Assembly (NCBI GenBank): GCA_014238945.1
Contig: JABAAB010000061.1
Span: 1 to 64,000 of the forward strand
Source of the DNA: Lysobacterales bacterium
GTDB lineage: Bacteria > Pseudomonadota > Gammaproteobacteria > Xanthomonadales > SZUA-36
DNA length: 64,000 nt
Direction of reading: 5' to 3'
Shown here in pieces: positions 17,294-26,761 of this stretch (position 1 is its first letter; every line of letters starts with the position of its first letter). Below the pieces are notes generated by a model, which did no database searches, was not told where the DNA came from, and saw nothing but the letters and a program-made list of their open reading frames with translations. Position numbers and translations under genes: made by a program.

Positions 17294-18319
17294 ATGAAAC
17301 TGCAACAACTCCGCTACCTGACTGCCATCGTTGATAACGGTCTGAACATCACCGCTGCATCCGAGGTGCTCTATACCTCTCAACCCGGGGTCAGCAAACA
17401 AATACGCCTGCTGGAGGAAGAATTGTCGTTGCAACTTTTTGTACGCAAGGGCAAGAGCCTCGAGGCATTGACCGATGCGGGTGTTCAGGTGGTTGAACGT
17501 GCCCGGCGAATTCTGAGTGAAGCCGAGAATATTACGGCTCTTTCCAGCCAGCTGTCAGGCGAACTGAGCGGTCAACTGGTCATTGCCACCACGCCAACCC
17601 AGGCCCGTTACGTGCTGCCCGATATGCTGGAGTCATTTCAACGTCAGAACCCCGGAATTTCACTGAGACTCCATCAGGGCACTTCAGAGCAGATCGCGGA
17701 ACAGGTGCAGGGACGCGAGGCAGACTTTGCCATTGCGTCGGGTCAAAACGAGTTGTTCGAAGACATGGTGACCCTTCCCATTTACAGTTGGGAGCGGATC
17801 ATCCTGGTCAAGAAAGATCATCCACTGGCCAAACTGGCCAATCCTTCCCTGACCGACATCGTTCACTTCCCGATAATTTCCTACACCTACTCCTTCAATG
17901 AAGAATCTTCGCTTGGACGGGTGTTCAACAAAGCCGGGGTCGAACCAAACGTGGTATTCACAGCCCAGGACCCGGACATCATCAAGACCTATGTTCGCAA
18001 AGGCATGGGGATCGGCATCATTGCCTGCATGGCCTTTGATGAGGTGTTGGATGACGACCTGGTGGCGATCAACACCAGTGATCTGCTTCCCGCAGTAACG
18101 ACCTGGGTTGGCTTCCGGAAAGACCGCTTCCTCAGCGACTACATGTACGATTTCCTGAAGCAGATGGCACCGGGTACTTCACGCAAAGACATTGCCGGGG
18201 TCATCTCGGGGAATACAAAGGAAGGAAACGTCATTCCTTTTCCGGGTCTCAAGCCGGTCCAGGAACACCCGACTTTTGGCAACCAATTTGATAAATGCTG
18301 TAACGGATTCTCACTCTGA
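17294..18319 (+). CDS. cysB: CysB-type LysR transcriptional regulator
   Basis: 341 residues: winged helix-turn-helix at about 1-60 (MKLQQLRYLTAIV, SQPGVSKQIRLLEEEL) and a periplasmic-binding-like effector domain at about 90-310. The N-terminus and effector domain match CysB/Cbl, which activate cysteine-biosynthesis genes on binding N-acetylserine and are antagonised by thiosulfate or sulfide. The C-terminus is somewhat longer than the 324 residues of E. coli CysB. Facing it is the cysJIH operon, its likely target; the two 3' ends overlap by 9 nt. Confidence 0.93.
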   Translation: MKLQQLRYLTAIVDNGLNITAASEVLYTSQPGVSKQIRLLEEELSLQLFVRKGKSLEALTDAGVQVVERARRILSEAENITALSSQLSGELSGQLVIATTPTQARYVLPDMLESFQRQNPGISLRLHQGTSEQIAEQVQGREADFAIASGQNELFEDMVTLPIYSWERIILVKKDHPLAKLANPSLTDIVHFPIISYTYSFNEESSLGRVFNKAGVEPNVVFTAQDPDIIKTYVRKGMGIGIIACMAFDEVLDDDLVAINTSDLLPAVTTWVGFRKDRFLSDYMYDFLKQMAPGTSRKDIAGVISGNTKEGNVIPFPGLKPVQEHPTFGNQFDKCCNGFSL

Positions 18320-19078
18320 GATCCGGAATCGCCCGGGTTGATGCAACCCGCATTCACGTACCAGTCCGAAAAATCGTGTCGGGTCGTCACCATCGCCACC
18401 CAATTCGGCACTGATGGGATGCGAGGTATGCCGGTCACCGATTGAAACATATCCTTTTTCCCACAAGGGGTGGTAAGGCAGATCGTATTTCTGCAGGTAC
18501 CGATGAACATCCCGGTCGCTCCAGTCAATCAGTGGATGAACCTTGGTGATGTCATGATGAGAACCCAGCACGCGCAGTTTACGCCGGCTGAGCGACTGGC
18601 TTCTGCGCAACCCACTGAACCAGCTACCAGGCCCCAGTTCCGCCAGGGCTCTGGACATTGGATCCACCTTGTTCATCTGGTTATAGGTTTGTATACCTTC
18701 CGCGCCCTGCTCCCACAACCTGCCATGACGTACCTCCTGCCAGGCTGCTGACATCGCCGGCCGGTACACCTGCAAATTCAGGGAAAGTCTACGGGTCAAT
18801 GATTCTATGAACTCATAGGTCTCGTCAAACAGGTAGCCGGTATCGATGAGCACCACCGGGATATCGGGAAACTGACGGGTCATCAGGTGCAACATGACCG
18901 CCGATTGAGCACCAAAGCTGGAGGTCATGATGGCCGGTGCCGGCAGGTAGTCCAGGGCCCAACGTATCCGTTCGCCCGCGTCCTGTCTTTCGAGGCATGG
19001 AATAACAGAGTCCAGTGCCCGAGGTGACCAGTGTTGACCGGGTTGTGGCACACACAGTTTCAGTGCAGAACGGGTCAC
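18311..19078 (-). CDS. cysH: Phosphoadenosine phosphosulfate reductase
   Basis: 255 residues of the PAPS-reductase type: SSFGAQSAVM near 53, the NKVDPMSRAL and SWFSGLRRSQS blocks, and the C-terminal ECGLH with the catalytic cysteine (Cys243). It lacks the paired-cysteine motifs of APS reductases, so PAPS is the expected substrate, reduced to sulfite with thioredoxin. GTG start. AAGGAGG for it lies in the last codons of cysI, one base separating that stop from this start, which indicates translational coupling. Confidence 0.95.
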   Translation of the reverse strand: MTRSALKLCVPQPGQHWSPRALDSVIPCLERQDAGERIRWALDYLPAPAIMTSSFGAQSAVMLHLMTRQFPDIPVVLIDTGYLFDETYEFIESLTRRLSLNLQVYRPAMSAAWQEVRHGRLWEQGAEGIQTYNQMNKVDPMSRALAELGPGSWFSGLRRSQSLSRRKLRVLGSHHDITKVHPLIDWSDRDVHRYLQKYDLPYHPLWEKGYVSIGDRHTSHPISAELGGDGDDPTRFFGLVRECGLHQPGRFRISE

Positions 19079-19079
19079 T

Positions 19080-20759
19080 TCACATTCCTCCTTTTACAAG
19101 ATCGGATCCGATGCGATGGGCGTAATCCCCAAAGGACTCGGTATCTTTGCGATCGTATTTAAATTGGATTAAAGCCTGGTCGAGCGCTCTCAAAATGCCC
19201 TGTTCATCCACATTTTCCAGCACCAGTCGATTCAGCCGACTGCCATCACGTGCCGCACCCAGGTACAACTGGTAACGCCCCGGCGCCTTACCGACCAGAC
19301 CGATTTCTGCCAGGTAGGGACGTGAGCAGCCGTTGGGGCAGCCACTCATGCGAATATTGATGTCCTGGTCCTGCAGCCCATGCTGTTTCAGGCTGTCTTC
19401 TATCTTGTCCAGCAATTCGGGCAGGTAACGTTCGGCCTCTGCCATGGCCAATGAGCAGGTAGGAAACGCCACGCAGGCCATGGCACCCAGGCGGGCCTTT
19501 GAAAGCTGTTCGTGTGCGTCCAGACCATATTCACGTGTCGTGGCGACAATCAGGTCTTTTTCCTGTTCTGTGACCCCTGCAATGACGACGTTCTGATTCG
19601 CTGTCAGTCGAAATTCGCCGTTGTGCAACTTGGCAATCTCACGCAGTCCGGTGAGCATGGGGGCATGACCGGTGTCCAAGATCCGTCCATTCTGGATGAA
19701 CAACAACAGGTTCCACAGACCATCCTCTCCCCTCTTCCAGCCATAGTCATCACCGGTATGGGAAAAAGTTACGGGCCGCACCGACTCCAGTGGGTAACCG
19801 AGACGGGATTCAAGTTGGTCACGCAGCCAGTCGAGCCCGTGGTCTTCGACCGTATATTTGAAACGGGCGTGTTTGCGATTGCCGCGGTCGCCAAACTCAT
19901 GTTGTATCCTGACAATGGCTTCGGCAACCTCATTGACCTGGTCCGGGGTACAGAATCCGAGCAGTTGTGCCAGCAGAGGGTAGGTCTTCGGATCACCGTG
20001 GGTCGCGCCCATGCCGCCACCGACGCTGATGTTGTAACCCAGTAGTTCACCGTCATCGACCACGGCGATATAACCCAGGTCATGTGCGAATACGTCAACA
20101 TCATTGTGCGGAGGTATGGCAAAGGCGGTCTTGAATTTACGCGGCAGATAGGTCTCACCGTAGATGGGTTCAACATCCGTGCTGCCGACCACTTTCTTCT
20201 TGTCGAGCCAGATTTCATGATAAGCCGTGGTCTGCGGAAGCAAGTGCGTGCTGAGCTTGCTGGCATCATCAAACACCTGTCGGTGGATGGCCGACAATTC
20301 CGGCAATACCGTGCACATGACATTGCGGTTTACGTCTCCGCAGGCGGCCAGGGTATCCAGCAATGAACTGTTGATGCGCTGGATACTGGTTTTCAAGTCA
20401 TTTTTCAGGACACCGTGGAACTGGAATGCCTGGCGTGACGTCAGACGCAGGCTATGGTTGGCCCAGCGATTGGCGATCGCATCCATGGCCAGCCATTGCT
20501 CCGCTGTACAGGCACCACCGGGCATACGTACCCGGATCATGAAGCTGTGATCGGGTTCCAGCATCTGCTTGCGCCGCTGATCACGTACATCGCGGTCATC
20601 CTGCTGGTAGATCCCGTGAAATTTTGTCAGTTGTGTATCCGTCTCACTGAGTCCAGCGCTCGCGGTGTCCGTCAAACCCTGTTGCAGCGTGCCGCGCAGA
20701 AAGTTGCTGTTGGTCTTGATGTCTTCAACCGGGTTGGAACGGGTGGTATCAGTAGCCAT
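19080..20759 (-). CDS. cysI: Sulfite reductase (NADPH) hemoprotein beta subunit
   Basis: 559 residues. The siroheme-[4Fe-4S] ligands appear as ACVAFPTCSLA and SGCPNGCSRP near the C-terminus, and the sulfite-binding arginine/lysine region is in place (LTSRQAFQFHG). It reduces sulfite to sulfide by six electrons, receiving them from CysJ. The frame runs upstream to 20804, but the ATG at 20759 gives the normal N-terminus. Middle gene of cysJ-cysI-cysH. Confidence 0.96.
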   Translation of the reverse strand: MATDTTRSNPVEDIKTNSNFLRGTLQQGLTDTASAGLSETDTQLTKFHGIYQQDDRDVRDQRRKQMLEPDHSFMIRVRMPGGACTAEQWLAMDAIANRWANHSLRLTSRQAFQFHGVLKNDLKTSIQRINSSLLDTLAACGDVNRNVMCTVLPELSAIHRQVFDDASKLSTHLLPQTTAYHEIWLDKKKVVGSTDVEPIYGETYLPRKFKTAFAIPPHNDVDVFAHDLGYIAVVDDGELLGYNISVGGGMGATHGDPKTYPLLAQLLGFCTPDQVNEVAEAIVRIQHEFGDRGNRKHARFKYTVEDHGLDWLRDQLESRLGYPLESVRPVTFSHTGDDYGWKRGEDGLWNLLLFIQNGRILDTGHAPMLTGLREIAKLHNGEFRLTANQNVVIAGVTEQEKDLIVATTREYGLDAHEQLSKARLGAMACVAFPTCSLAMAEAERYLPELLDKIEDSLKQHGLQDQDINIRMSGCPNGCSRPYLAEIGLVGKAPGRYQLYLGAARDGSRLNRLVLENVDEQGILRALDQALIQFKYDRKDTESFGDYAHRIGSDLVKGGM

Positions 20760-20880
20760 GATCTGTTTCCTCAAAATCCGTAGTTGCCCGTGCCAACAGT
20801 GCACGGCCGGTCAGTTGCCAATGCAATACCGGGGTAATGCCTGTCAATGCTAAATATCACTGCTAAATATCGATGACTCA

Positions 20881-22659
20881 TCAGTAGAGATCCTTGTGCA
20901 GGCGGCCGGTACGTCCCAACTGTTTAACGGTCTCGGCAGCTGAATCAGCTGTTCCGGCCGGCAGGGTGGCGATTGAGGATTGCAGGGAACCCAGCACATC
21001 ACGGCCCATCGCCAGCGAACCGCACAGGTAGACATGTGCACCCCGGCTGAGCCACCGATCCAGTCGCTCGATCTGCTCACAAACCACGTGCTGGACATAA
21101 TGTTTATGCACTCCGTCACGGGACCAGGCAGCATCAATTCGATTCAATAGGCCGGTTTTTCGCCAGTTGAGCCATTCGCGCTGATAGATGAAATCAGTGC
21201 GTAAACTGGGGTTACCAAATATCAGCCAGGTATTTCTGTGTGCCCCGGTAGCTTCCAAATCCTGCATGAAGGCACGAAATGGCGCGATACCGGTCCCGGC
21301 TGCAATCATGATCACTGGTGCTTCCGGGTCATCCGGCAAGCGGAAGCGGCGATTGGGTTCGACGAACACGCTGATTCTGTCACCGCTTTGCAGACGCTGA
21401 TTGAGTTGCCCGCTGGCCACACCAGTTCTCTGCCTGCCAATGGCATTGCTGTTAAGGGTGGCGACGGTCAAGTGGACTTCATCATCGACCAGTGAGCGGG
21501 ATGAAGCGATTGAATATGACCTGGGTGCCAACGGGCGCAACAGATCCACCAGATCCTGTGCCGCAATGTTGGCTGGATATTCCTCCACCAGGTCAAGCAA
21601 CTGCCTGCTTTCAATAAACTGCCTTCTTTTTGCGCGCGAAAGCCCATTGAAGTGGTCACCAAGTGCACCCTGGTTTGACGACTGCGCAAACTGTCGTATG
21701 GTCTGTTCTGTCAGCCTGGTCAGTTCCCGGTGTCGCGTCAGTGCGCTGATCAGGTCACTTTTTTCACCTTCCAGCCTGACCGGAATATCCGGTGCCAGAC
21801 CCAAACCGGAAATCAGTGCGTCTACGACGGTTGAATCATTCCGGGCCCAGACACCCAGTGAATCGCCGGGCAGGTATTCAAGACCCGCGCCCTCAAGTGA
21901 TATCTCAAGGTGATGAATATCCTTGACGGAACCGTCACCGGTTATTCTTTGAACACGCAAAACTTCAGCTGCGTATGGACTCTGTCGATTCCAATTGGCA
22001 GTAGTGGGCACCAGGCTCAAGACCGGGGCTACTGGTTCTGCCCTGTTCAGGTGCTCTTCGGCCCAACTGACCACTGTTTCGGTGAAACGGGTTGCCTGGC
22101 GGTGATAATCAACATCACAATCTATGCGCTCGTCGACAGCGGTGGCACCCAATTGCCGCAGACGCTGGTCGAGTATCTGGCCCGCCAGGCAAAAGTGTTC
22201 ATAGCTTTGGTCGCCCAGCGCCAATATTCTGTAGTTAAGCCGGGGCAATTCGGGTGCGCGCTCCGCCTGCAGATAATCAAACAACTCAAGCGCTTCTTCG
22301 GGGGGATCACCTTCACCGTGGGTGCTGATAACAAATACCACCTGCTCAAGCTTTTTCAGTGACGCGACCCGAAATTGGCCCATCGATTCCAGCGTCGTTT
22401 TGATACCGGTTTGATTTAGCTGGTTGGCAAGTCTGGTGGCAATGGCTTCCCCATTACCGGTTTCTGAGCCAAACAAAATGGTCAAAGCCGGAACCGTTGT
22501 TGATTGGGTCTCTGCGGTCTCAAGCGAGGGCAGCCTACCCGCAAGGTACCCACTCAGCCACTGCGATTGGGAGACATCCAGTGCACCCAGGCTGTGCCTG
22601 AGTAATTCAATTTCCCGTTCGTTGAAGGGTGAATTGTCTGTTCTCAGTGTTGCCAGCAT
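20881..22659 (-). CDS. cysJ: Sulfite reductase (NADPH) flavoprotein alpha subunit
   Basis: 592 residues: flavodoxin-like FMN domain (about 60-205, LFGSETGNGEAIA), FAD-binding domain with RSYSIASS, and NADPH-binding C-terminal part (MIAAGTGIAPFRAF, HVYLCGS) ending in GRLHKDLY as in other diflavin reductases. It feeds electrons from NADPH to CysI. First gene of the operon; about 120 bp separate it from cysI. Upstream of its start lies the IS3 remnant. Confidence 0.96.
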   Translation of the reverse strand: MLATLRTDNSPFNEREIELLRHSLGALDVSQSQWLSGYLAGRLPSLETAETQSTTVPALTILFGSETGNGEAIATRLANQLNQTGIKTTLESMGQFRVASLKKLEQVVFVISTHGEGDPPEEALELFDYLQAERAPELPRLNYRILALGDQSYEHFCLAGQILDQRLRQLGATAVDERIDCDVDYHRQATRFTETVVSWAEEHLNRAEPVAPVLSLVPTTANWNRQSPYAAEVLRVQRITGDGSVKDIHHLEISLEGAGLEYLPGDSLGVWARNDSTVVDALISGLGLAPDIPVRLEGEKSDLISALTRHRELTRLTEQTIRQFAQSSNQGALGDHFNGLSRAKRRQFIESRQLLDLVEEYPANIAAQDLVDLLRPLAPRSYSIASSRSLVDDEVHLTVATLNSNAIGRQRTGVASGQLNQRLQSGDRISVFVEPNRRFRLPDDPEAPVIMIAAGTGIAPFRAFMQDLEATGAHRNTWLIFGNPSLRTDFIYQREWLNWRKTGLLNRIDAAWSRDGVHKHYVQHVVCEQIERLDRWLSRGAHVYLCGSLAMGRDVLGSLQSSIATLPAGTADSAAETVKQLGRTGRLHKDLY

Positions 22660-23090
22660 GGTCTGCCACTCAAGTTTAATGAGTCTGCAGCTTATGACTC
22701 GCTCAAAGAAAGGTGAACGAAGTTGTTTTTATGGCGCTATAACCAATGGTTCTATAACCGGTGGATGCGGGACGAACTGGCAGTTAATTGATTTGAAATA
22801 ACCCAGACCGGATATTACAAACAAGGCATAACCGATGTACGGGTGAGCGAGGAACTGGGTGTGAGCACCCGGCAACGCGGCAATGAAAGCTGCCAACCTG
22901 CTGCAGCAGAACTTCAATGCTGAGCAAGCCAATGAACGTTGGGTCTCTGACAAGACCTGCATTCCTACCCGCCAAGGTTGGTTGTACCTGGCGGCAGTTA
23001 TGGACTTATACTCACGGCGCATCATTGGTTGGTCCACGAGTCTTGAGATTGGTATTAATTTGCAAACTGGGTGGCATAAAGGAGTTTTTC
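22660..23090. other. Intergenic stretch holding an IS3 remnant
   Basis: About 430 bp between the divergent cysJ and DinB-family genes. Roughly 22883-23040 is transposase remnant. The rest, 22660-22882, should hold the cysJ promoter, and AAAGGAG at 23078 serves the DinB-family gene. No inverted terminal repeats of an insertion sequence are evident to me. Confidence 0.5.
22883..23040 (+). mobile_element. IS3-family transposase (OrfB) remnant
   Basis: About 50 codons match the core of IS3-type integrase domains: NLLQQNFNAEQANERWVSDK, then IPTRQGWLYLAAVMDLYSRR, then IIGWS. The first two acidic residues of the DDE triad (WVSDK and VMDLYS) are present. The helix-turn-helix part, the third acidic residue and both element ends are missing. 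After IIGWS the frame loses similarity and becomes the leader of the following gene. Confidence 0.85.
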
Positions 23091-23627
23091 ATGACCGCTT
23101 TTTCGACAATTCATCGCATGACGGCCTACATGGCCTGGGCAGACGACGTGGTGCTGAGTAATGCCGAACGTATCTCCGATGCCGAGCTAATGGAACCGCG
23201 AGATGCTCTGTTCAACAGCATCGCTGGAACCTTCGATCACATCCTCGTCATCGCCGAGATTTTTTGGGCCCATCTCGCGGGCCGCGAAAACCCACACCGG
23301 GCTCGACGACGAAGCGATTTGCCGCCCTTTTCCGAGACCGCAAGCCGACTCCGGGAAATAGATAGTCGCTACGCAGCAAAGGCAGAAAAGTGGACCGATA
23401 CCGAGGTCAATGAAACTATCAAATTCGTTTATGTCAATGGTGATGAAGGCGCGATGACAAGAGAAGACATCCTTCTTCATCTCGTGAATCACGCGACATA
23501 TCATCGAGGGTTTGTAAGCACGCTGTTATATCCGATCATCGGAGACAGTGCGGCATCCGACTTCACGGTGTTCCTGCGCGATATTTGGCCTGACGTGAAG
23601 CGTACAATCAGAGAGGACGCAGCCTGA
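23091..23627 (+). CDS. DinB family protein
   Basis: 178 residues of the DinB/YfiT-like four-helix bundle. The metal-site histidines fit TFDHILV (His50) and HLVNHATYHRG (His134, His138). Members are metal-dependent enzymes, often thiol transferases, of mostly unknown substrate. AAAGGAG lies seven bases before the ATG at 23091; the upstream extension is IS3-remnant sequence in another frame and is not part of the gene. Stop and start of the next gene overlap (TGATG), so the two are an operon. Confidence 0.9.
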   Translation: MTAFSTIHRMTAYMAWADDVVLSNAERISDAELMEPRDALFNSIAGTFDHILVIAEIFWAHLAGRENPHRARRRSDLPPFSETASRLREIDSRYAAKAEKWTDTEVNETIKFVYVNGDEGAMTREDILLHLVNHATYHRGFVSTLLYPIIGDSAASDFTVFLRDIWPDVKRTIREDAA

Positions 23628-24487
23628 TGAGAATCGCATGGATCGGTCTTGGTGTGATGGGCTTCCCGATGGCAGGGCATATTGCACGCGCGGGACATGA
23701 AGTAACGGTTTTCAACCGGACGCAACAGAAATCCGATAAATGGACGAGCCAATATGATGGCACATCGGCGAAGACACCGGCTGCCGCAGCCAGGGGGGCT
23801 GAAATCGTCTTTAGCTGTGTCGGTAACGACGAAGATCTACTCGCGGTGACGATAGGTCCAGACGGCGCATTTGACGCCATGTCTGCCAGCGCACACTACG
23901 TGGACTGCACAACGACGTCGGCCGAGGTTGCACGAGAACTGGCGGAAATCCTGCGGGGACGTGACATGCACTTCGTCGATGCACCGGTTTCCGGTGGCCA
24001 GGCTGGCGCAGTAAACGGGCAACTCACCGTCATGGTCGGTGGCAGTGCGGCTGCTTTCGATCATGTTGCACCGGTTCTGGAAATATTCGCGCGAAAGGTT
24101 ACCCGCATTGGCGATGTTGGCAGCGGGCAGACCGCAAAAATGGTCAATCAGCTTTGTATCGCGGGGGTAGTTCAGGGGTTGGCCGAAGGTATTTCGTTGG
24201 CACAAAAAGCCGGGTTGGACATTCCCCTGGTCATGGAGACACTGGTCGAAGGTGCAGCCGGATCGTGGCAAATGTCCAATCGCTGGAAGACCATGGCTGC
24301 CGGAGAATACACATTCGGTTTTGCCGTGGACTGGATGCGGAAAGACCTTGGAATAGCCCTGAAAGAAGTTGCCCGCGTCGGAGGTACTGCCCCTGTCGCG
24401 GCGCTGGTTGATCAGTTTTATGCGGATGTACAAATGGCCGGCGGCGGCAAATGGGACACATCAAGTCTTCTTCACCGACTCAAATAG
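23627..24487 (+). CDS. NAD(P)-dependent beta-hydroxyacid dehydrogenase
   Basis: 286 residues of the 3-hydroxyisobutyrate/6-phosphogluconate dehydrogenase-like family: WIGLGVMGFPMAGH dinucleotide site (5-18), substrate loop DAPVSGGQAGA (118-127), catalytic Lys171 in GSGQTAKMVNQ, and a helical C-terminal domain. Substrates in the family include 3-hydroxyisobutyrate, tartronate semialdehyde, glyoxylate and succinic semialdehyde, and cannot be chosen here. It overlaps the DinB-family gene by one base, suggesting the pair works together. Confidence 0.92.
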   Translation: MRIAWIGLGVMGFPMAGHIARAGHEVTVFNRTQQKSDKWTSQYDGTSAKTPAAAARGAEIVFSCVGNDEDLLAVTIGPDGAFDAMSASAHYVDCTTTSAEVARELAEILRGRDMHFVDAPVSGGQAGAVNGQLTVMVGGSAAAFDHVAPVLEIFARKVTRIGDVGSGQTAKMVNQLCIAGVVQGLAEGISLAQKAGLDIPLVMETLVEGAAGSWQMSNRWKTMAAGEYTFGFAVDWMRKDLGIALKEVARVGGTAPVAALVDQFYADVQMAGGGKWDTSSLLHRLK

Positions 24488-24542
24488 TTGTTAATGTCGT
24501 TTGGCCATGCCGTGGTCGAACGTCCGCTTCTGTTCCATACAT

Positions 24543-26087
24543 CTAATACCAGGGTCGGTTTGTTGACTCAACGTGGTACAGGGCCAGGTCTCTGAACAGC
24601 TGTGCATCAGCCACTTTTACATGGGGCAATTTGAGTGAATGAGAAGCCAGGTGAATAACCAGGTGGGCCAGGCCCCTGCGATTCTGTCCGGGTGTCTGGC
24701 GGATATCCACTCTTTGTACTTTGAACAAGGGGAATACCGTGGTCTCGGAACCCACCAGACCGTGGCGGATAAAACCATGGTCACCAGCCACCGCATAACC
24801 CATTTTTCGCCAGCGCCGTTCCAGTAATGCCCAGGTAAAAGTTACAGCCAGGGGCAAAATAACAACGAATTTCCAACTGGCGACCAGCATCAGAAGAATT
24901 GTTACGAGCAGCGTGGGTGGTAATACCTGGAAACCAAGTATCACCTTGAAGAACCGACGGCGGTCAATGCGGGAATATACTGCACTTTCCGCATCACAGC
25001 CCGGCAAAAATTCTGCGCTCAGTTCGCTGACCTGCCCATCGTTCAGGGCGGGTACGATAAACGTGGTCTTTGGACCGGTAGGTAATTGACCACTTTCATA
25101 GGCACTGCCCGCACTGGCCATCCTGAGATGGATATTGGTGCGTCTGAAGACGCGTGCCATGAAATTTTGTTTCCAGATTACCGCCTGTATCTTGTGTCGT
25201 TTCAGGGATTCATCGTGCCGGGTAAGCAATCCACTGTTCTTGCGATAGGTCTCACCTTCAACACTCAGGCGATAGCCATAGTGACGAAACAGGGCTCCAA
25301 TGACCGATATCGTGGGCAACAACAGCAACAATAATAATAACCCGCCGATCATGATCAGTATCCCGGTAAACACACTGCCGTCACCCTGGACAACCGCGAG
25401 TACCTGCTCTAACTGGATTCTGCTGGCCAGCCACTGGAATATTTTTTCGCTGAGATCCTGGGCCCCGAAAACCGCACCGACTGCAATAAGAAACCAGAGT
25501 ATAAAATTGATCGTCAGACCGTATATGACGATGTCCTTGCTACTGCGTGACAGCAGTAGTGATGGGGCGTCTTCATCGACCTGCTCATTGGTTTTTTCTC
25601 CGACTTCAGGATGGCGGGTCTTTGACAGTATGGTTTCACGCAGTGACCTGGCAACAGATTCCCTGATCCCGCCGAGTACGATCTCCTTTTTACCACTACC
25701 GGCAGTATCAATACTGAGCAAGGCCAGGGAAAAAGGCCGCATATAGAAGGGTTCGCGAATACTGATGTTTTGTATACGATTGAATTCCACACTCAACTCT
25801 TCACGGTGCAAAATACCGCTGCGAACCAGCACCCGGTCACCCGCGATACAGTAGCGAAAACGCAGCCAGGCGAGAATGGAAACAATAATCCCTATCCCCA
25901 TTGCGGCAATCACACCCGTCGCCATCAGCGCACGCGTGGATTCACCCGCCGATGCATAGGTGGCCAATATGACCGCCATGGCCGGTAAACCGTCCGTCAC
26001 GAAGCGACGTGCCGCACGCAGCAGGTAGAACACCACGGCAATGGCCGAGGTGCGTTGCCAGTTCAAGAGGGAATCAGCACTGTTCAT
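24543..26087 (-). CDS. Bacterial PH-domain membrane protein, YdbT-like
   Basis: 514 residues with paired membrane helices alternating with three PH-like modules, each with the EFNRIQNI / RHKIQAVIW / LFKVQRVDIRQ type signature (near 100, 300 and 460). This is the long partner of the YdbS/YdbT arrangement. Its start overlaps the stop of the short partner by four bases (ATGA). In Bacillus such pairs protect against some bacteriocins; the role in gammaproteobacteria is unknown. Confidence 0.88.
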   Translation of the reverse strand: MNSADSLLNWQRTSAIAVVFYLLRAARRFVTDGLPAMAVILATYASAGESTRALMATGVIAAMGIGIIVSILAWLRFRYCIAGDRVLVRSGILHREELSVEFNRIQNISIREPFYMRPFSLALLSIDTAGSGKKEIVLGGIRESVARSLRETILSKTRHPEVGEKTNEQVDEDAPSLLLSRSSKDIVIYGLTINFILWFLIAVGAVFGAQDLSEKIFQWLASRIQLEQVLAVVQGDGSVFTGILIMIGGLLLLLLLLPTISVIGALFRHYGYRLSVEGETYRKNSGLLTRHDESLKRHKIQAVIWKQNFMARVFRRTNIHLRMASAGSAYESGQLPTGPKTTFIVPALNDGQVSELSAEFLPGCDAESAVYSRIDRRRFFKVILGFQVLPPTLLVTILLMLVASWKFVVILPLAVTFTWALLERRWRKMGYAVAGDHGFIRHGLVGSETTVFPLFKVQRVDIRQTPGQNRRGLAHLVIHLASHSLKLPHVKVADAQLFRDLALYHVESTNRPWY

Positions 26088-26596
26088 TCAGTATCAGCGG
26101 TATCGCTTCTGGCCAGTATCCAGGCCCTGATCTGCCTGGCACGTTCACGTTGGAGACCGTCGACACTGAGATCGACAGAACTTCCGCCGGCAGTGAAAAA
26201 CTTCAATGATGCCAGCCCGAACCTGCGTTGCAGGGGCCCGCTGCTGACCTCGATATGCTGTATGCGGTTGTATGCAATCATCACCGTTTTGCGCCAGTAA
26301 AGACCGGAGCCATAAGCGATATCATGCTCGCGCACGGCGATACCCTTTGCACGGGACTTTCTGATCACCAGATGAAAAATTAAACCAGCCAATAGCAGGA
26401 CAAGTACCGGAATCGCCAACAGGTAAATCACTCCAGAAACCAGAACCGGTAGAAATGAAACCAACAATATCGGTGCCCAGATAATCAGTTGTTGGGTCCT
26501 GACTTCGCGCTCATAGTCAGCCGACATCGGCTCCATTTCAAGCAAGTCCGCAACAGGCAGTTCGTCCACATTGATCTGCAGGTTAATAAACGACAT
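26084..26596 (-). CDS. Bacterial PH-domain membrane protein, YdbS-like
   Basis: 170 residues: two close transmembrane helices (about 40-80), then one bacterial PH module containing YNRIQHIEVSSGPLQRRFG and a short LKFFTAGG strand. GGGAGA precedes the ATG. First gene of the two-gene unit with the YdbT-like protein. Confidence 0.9.
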   Translation of the reverse strand: MSFINLQINVDELPVADLLEMEPMSADYEREVRTQQLIIWAPILLVSFLPVLVSGVIYLLAIPVLVLLLAGLIFHLVIRKSRAKGIAVREHDIAYGSGLYWRKTVMIAYNRIQHIEVSSGPLQRRFGLASLKFFTAGGSSVDLSVDGLQRERARQIRAWILARSDTADTE

Positions 26597-26761
26597 AGAT
26601 TGAGTCTCCCTGGATCAAAGATTAACAGTGCTCCCCGATTCCCAAAAGTGCTGATGGTATGGGATTCATCAGTGGCGTATGTAATATCATTTCGGGTCCG
26701 GGCATTGGAATTTGATATGGTATTGATACCCTGACAACCCAATCAAACGGGTAGACATTGA

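Noticed and set aside
22917..23090. Extended N-terminus of the DinB-family protein
   Set aside because: The region is IS3 remnant read in a different frame; the ribosome site and family start point to 23091.
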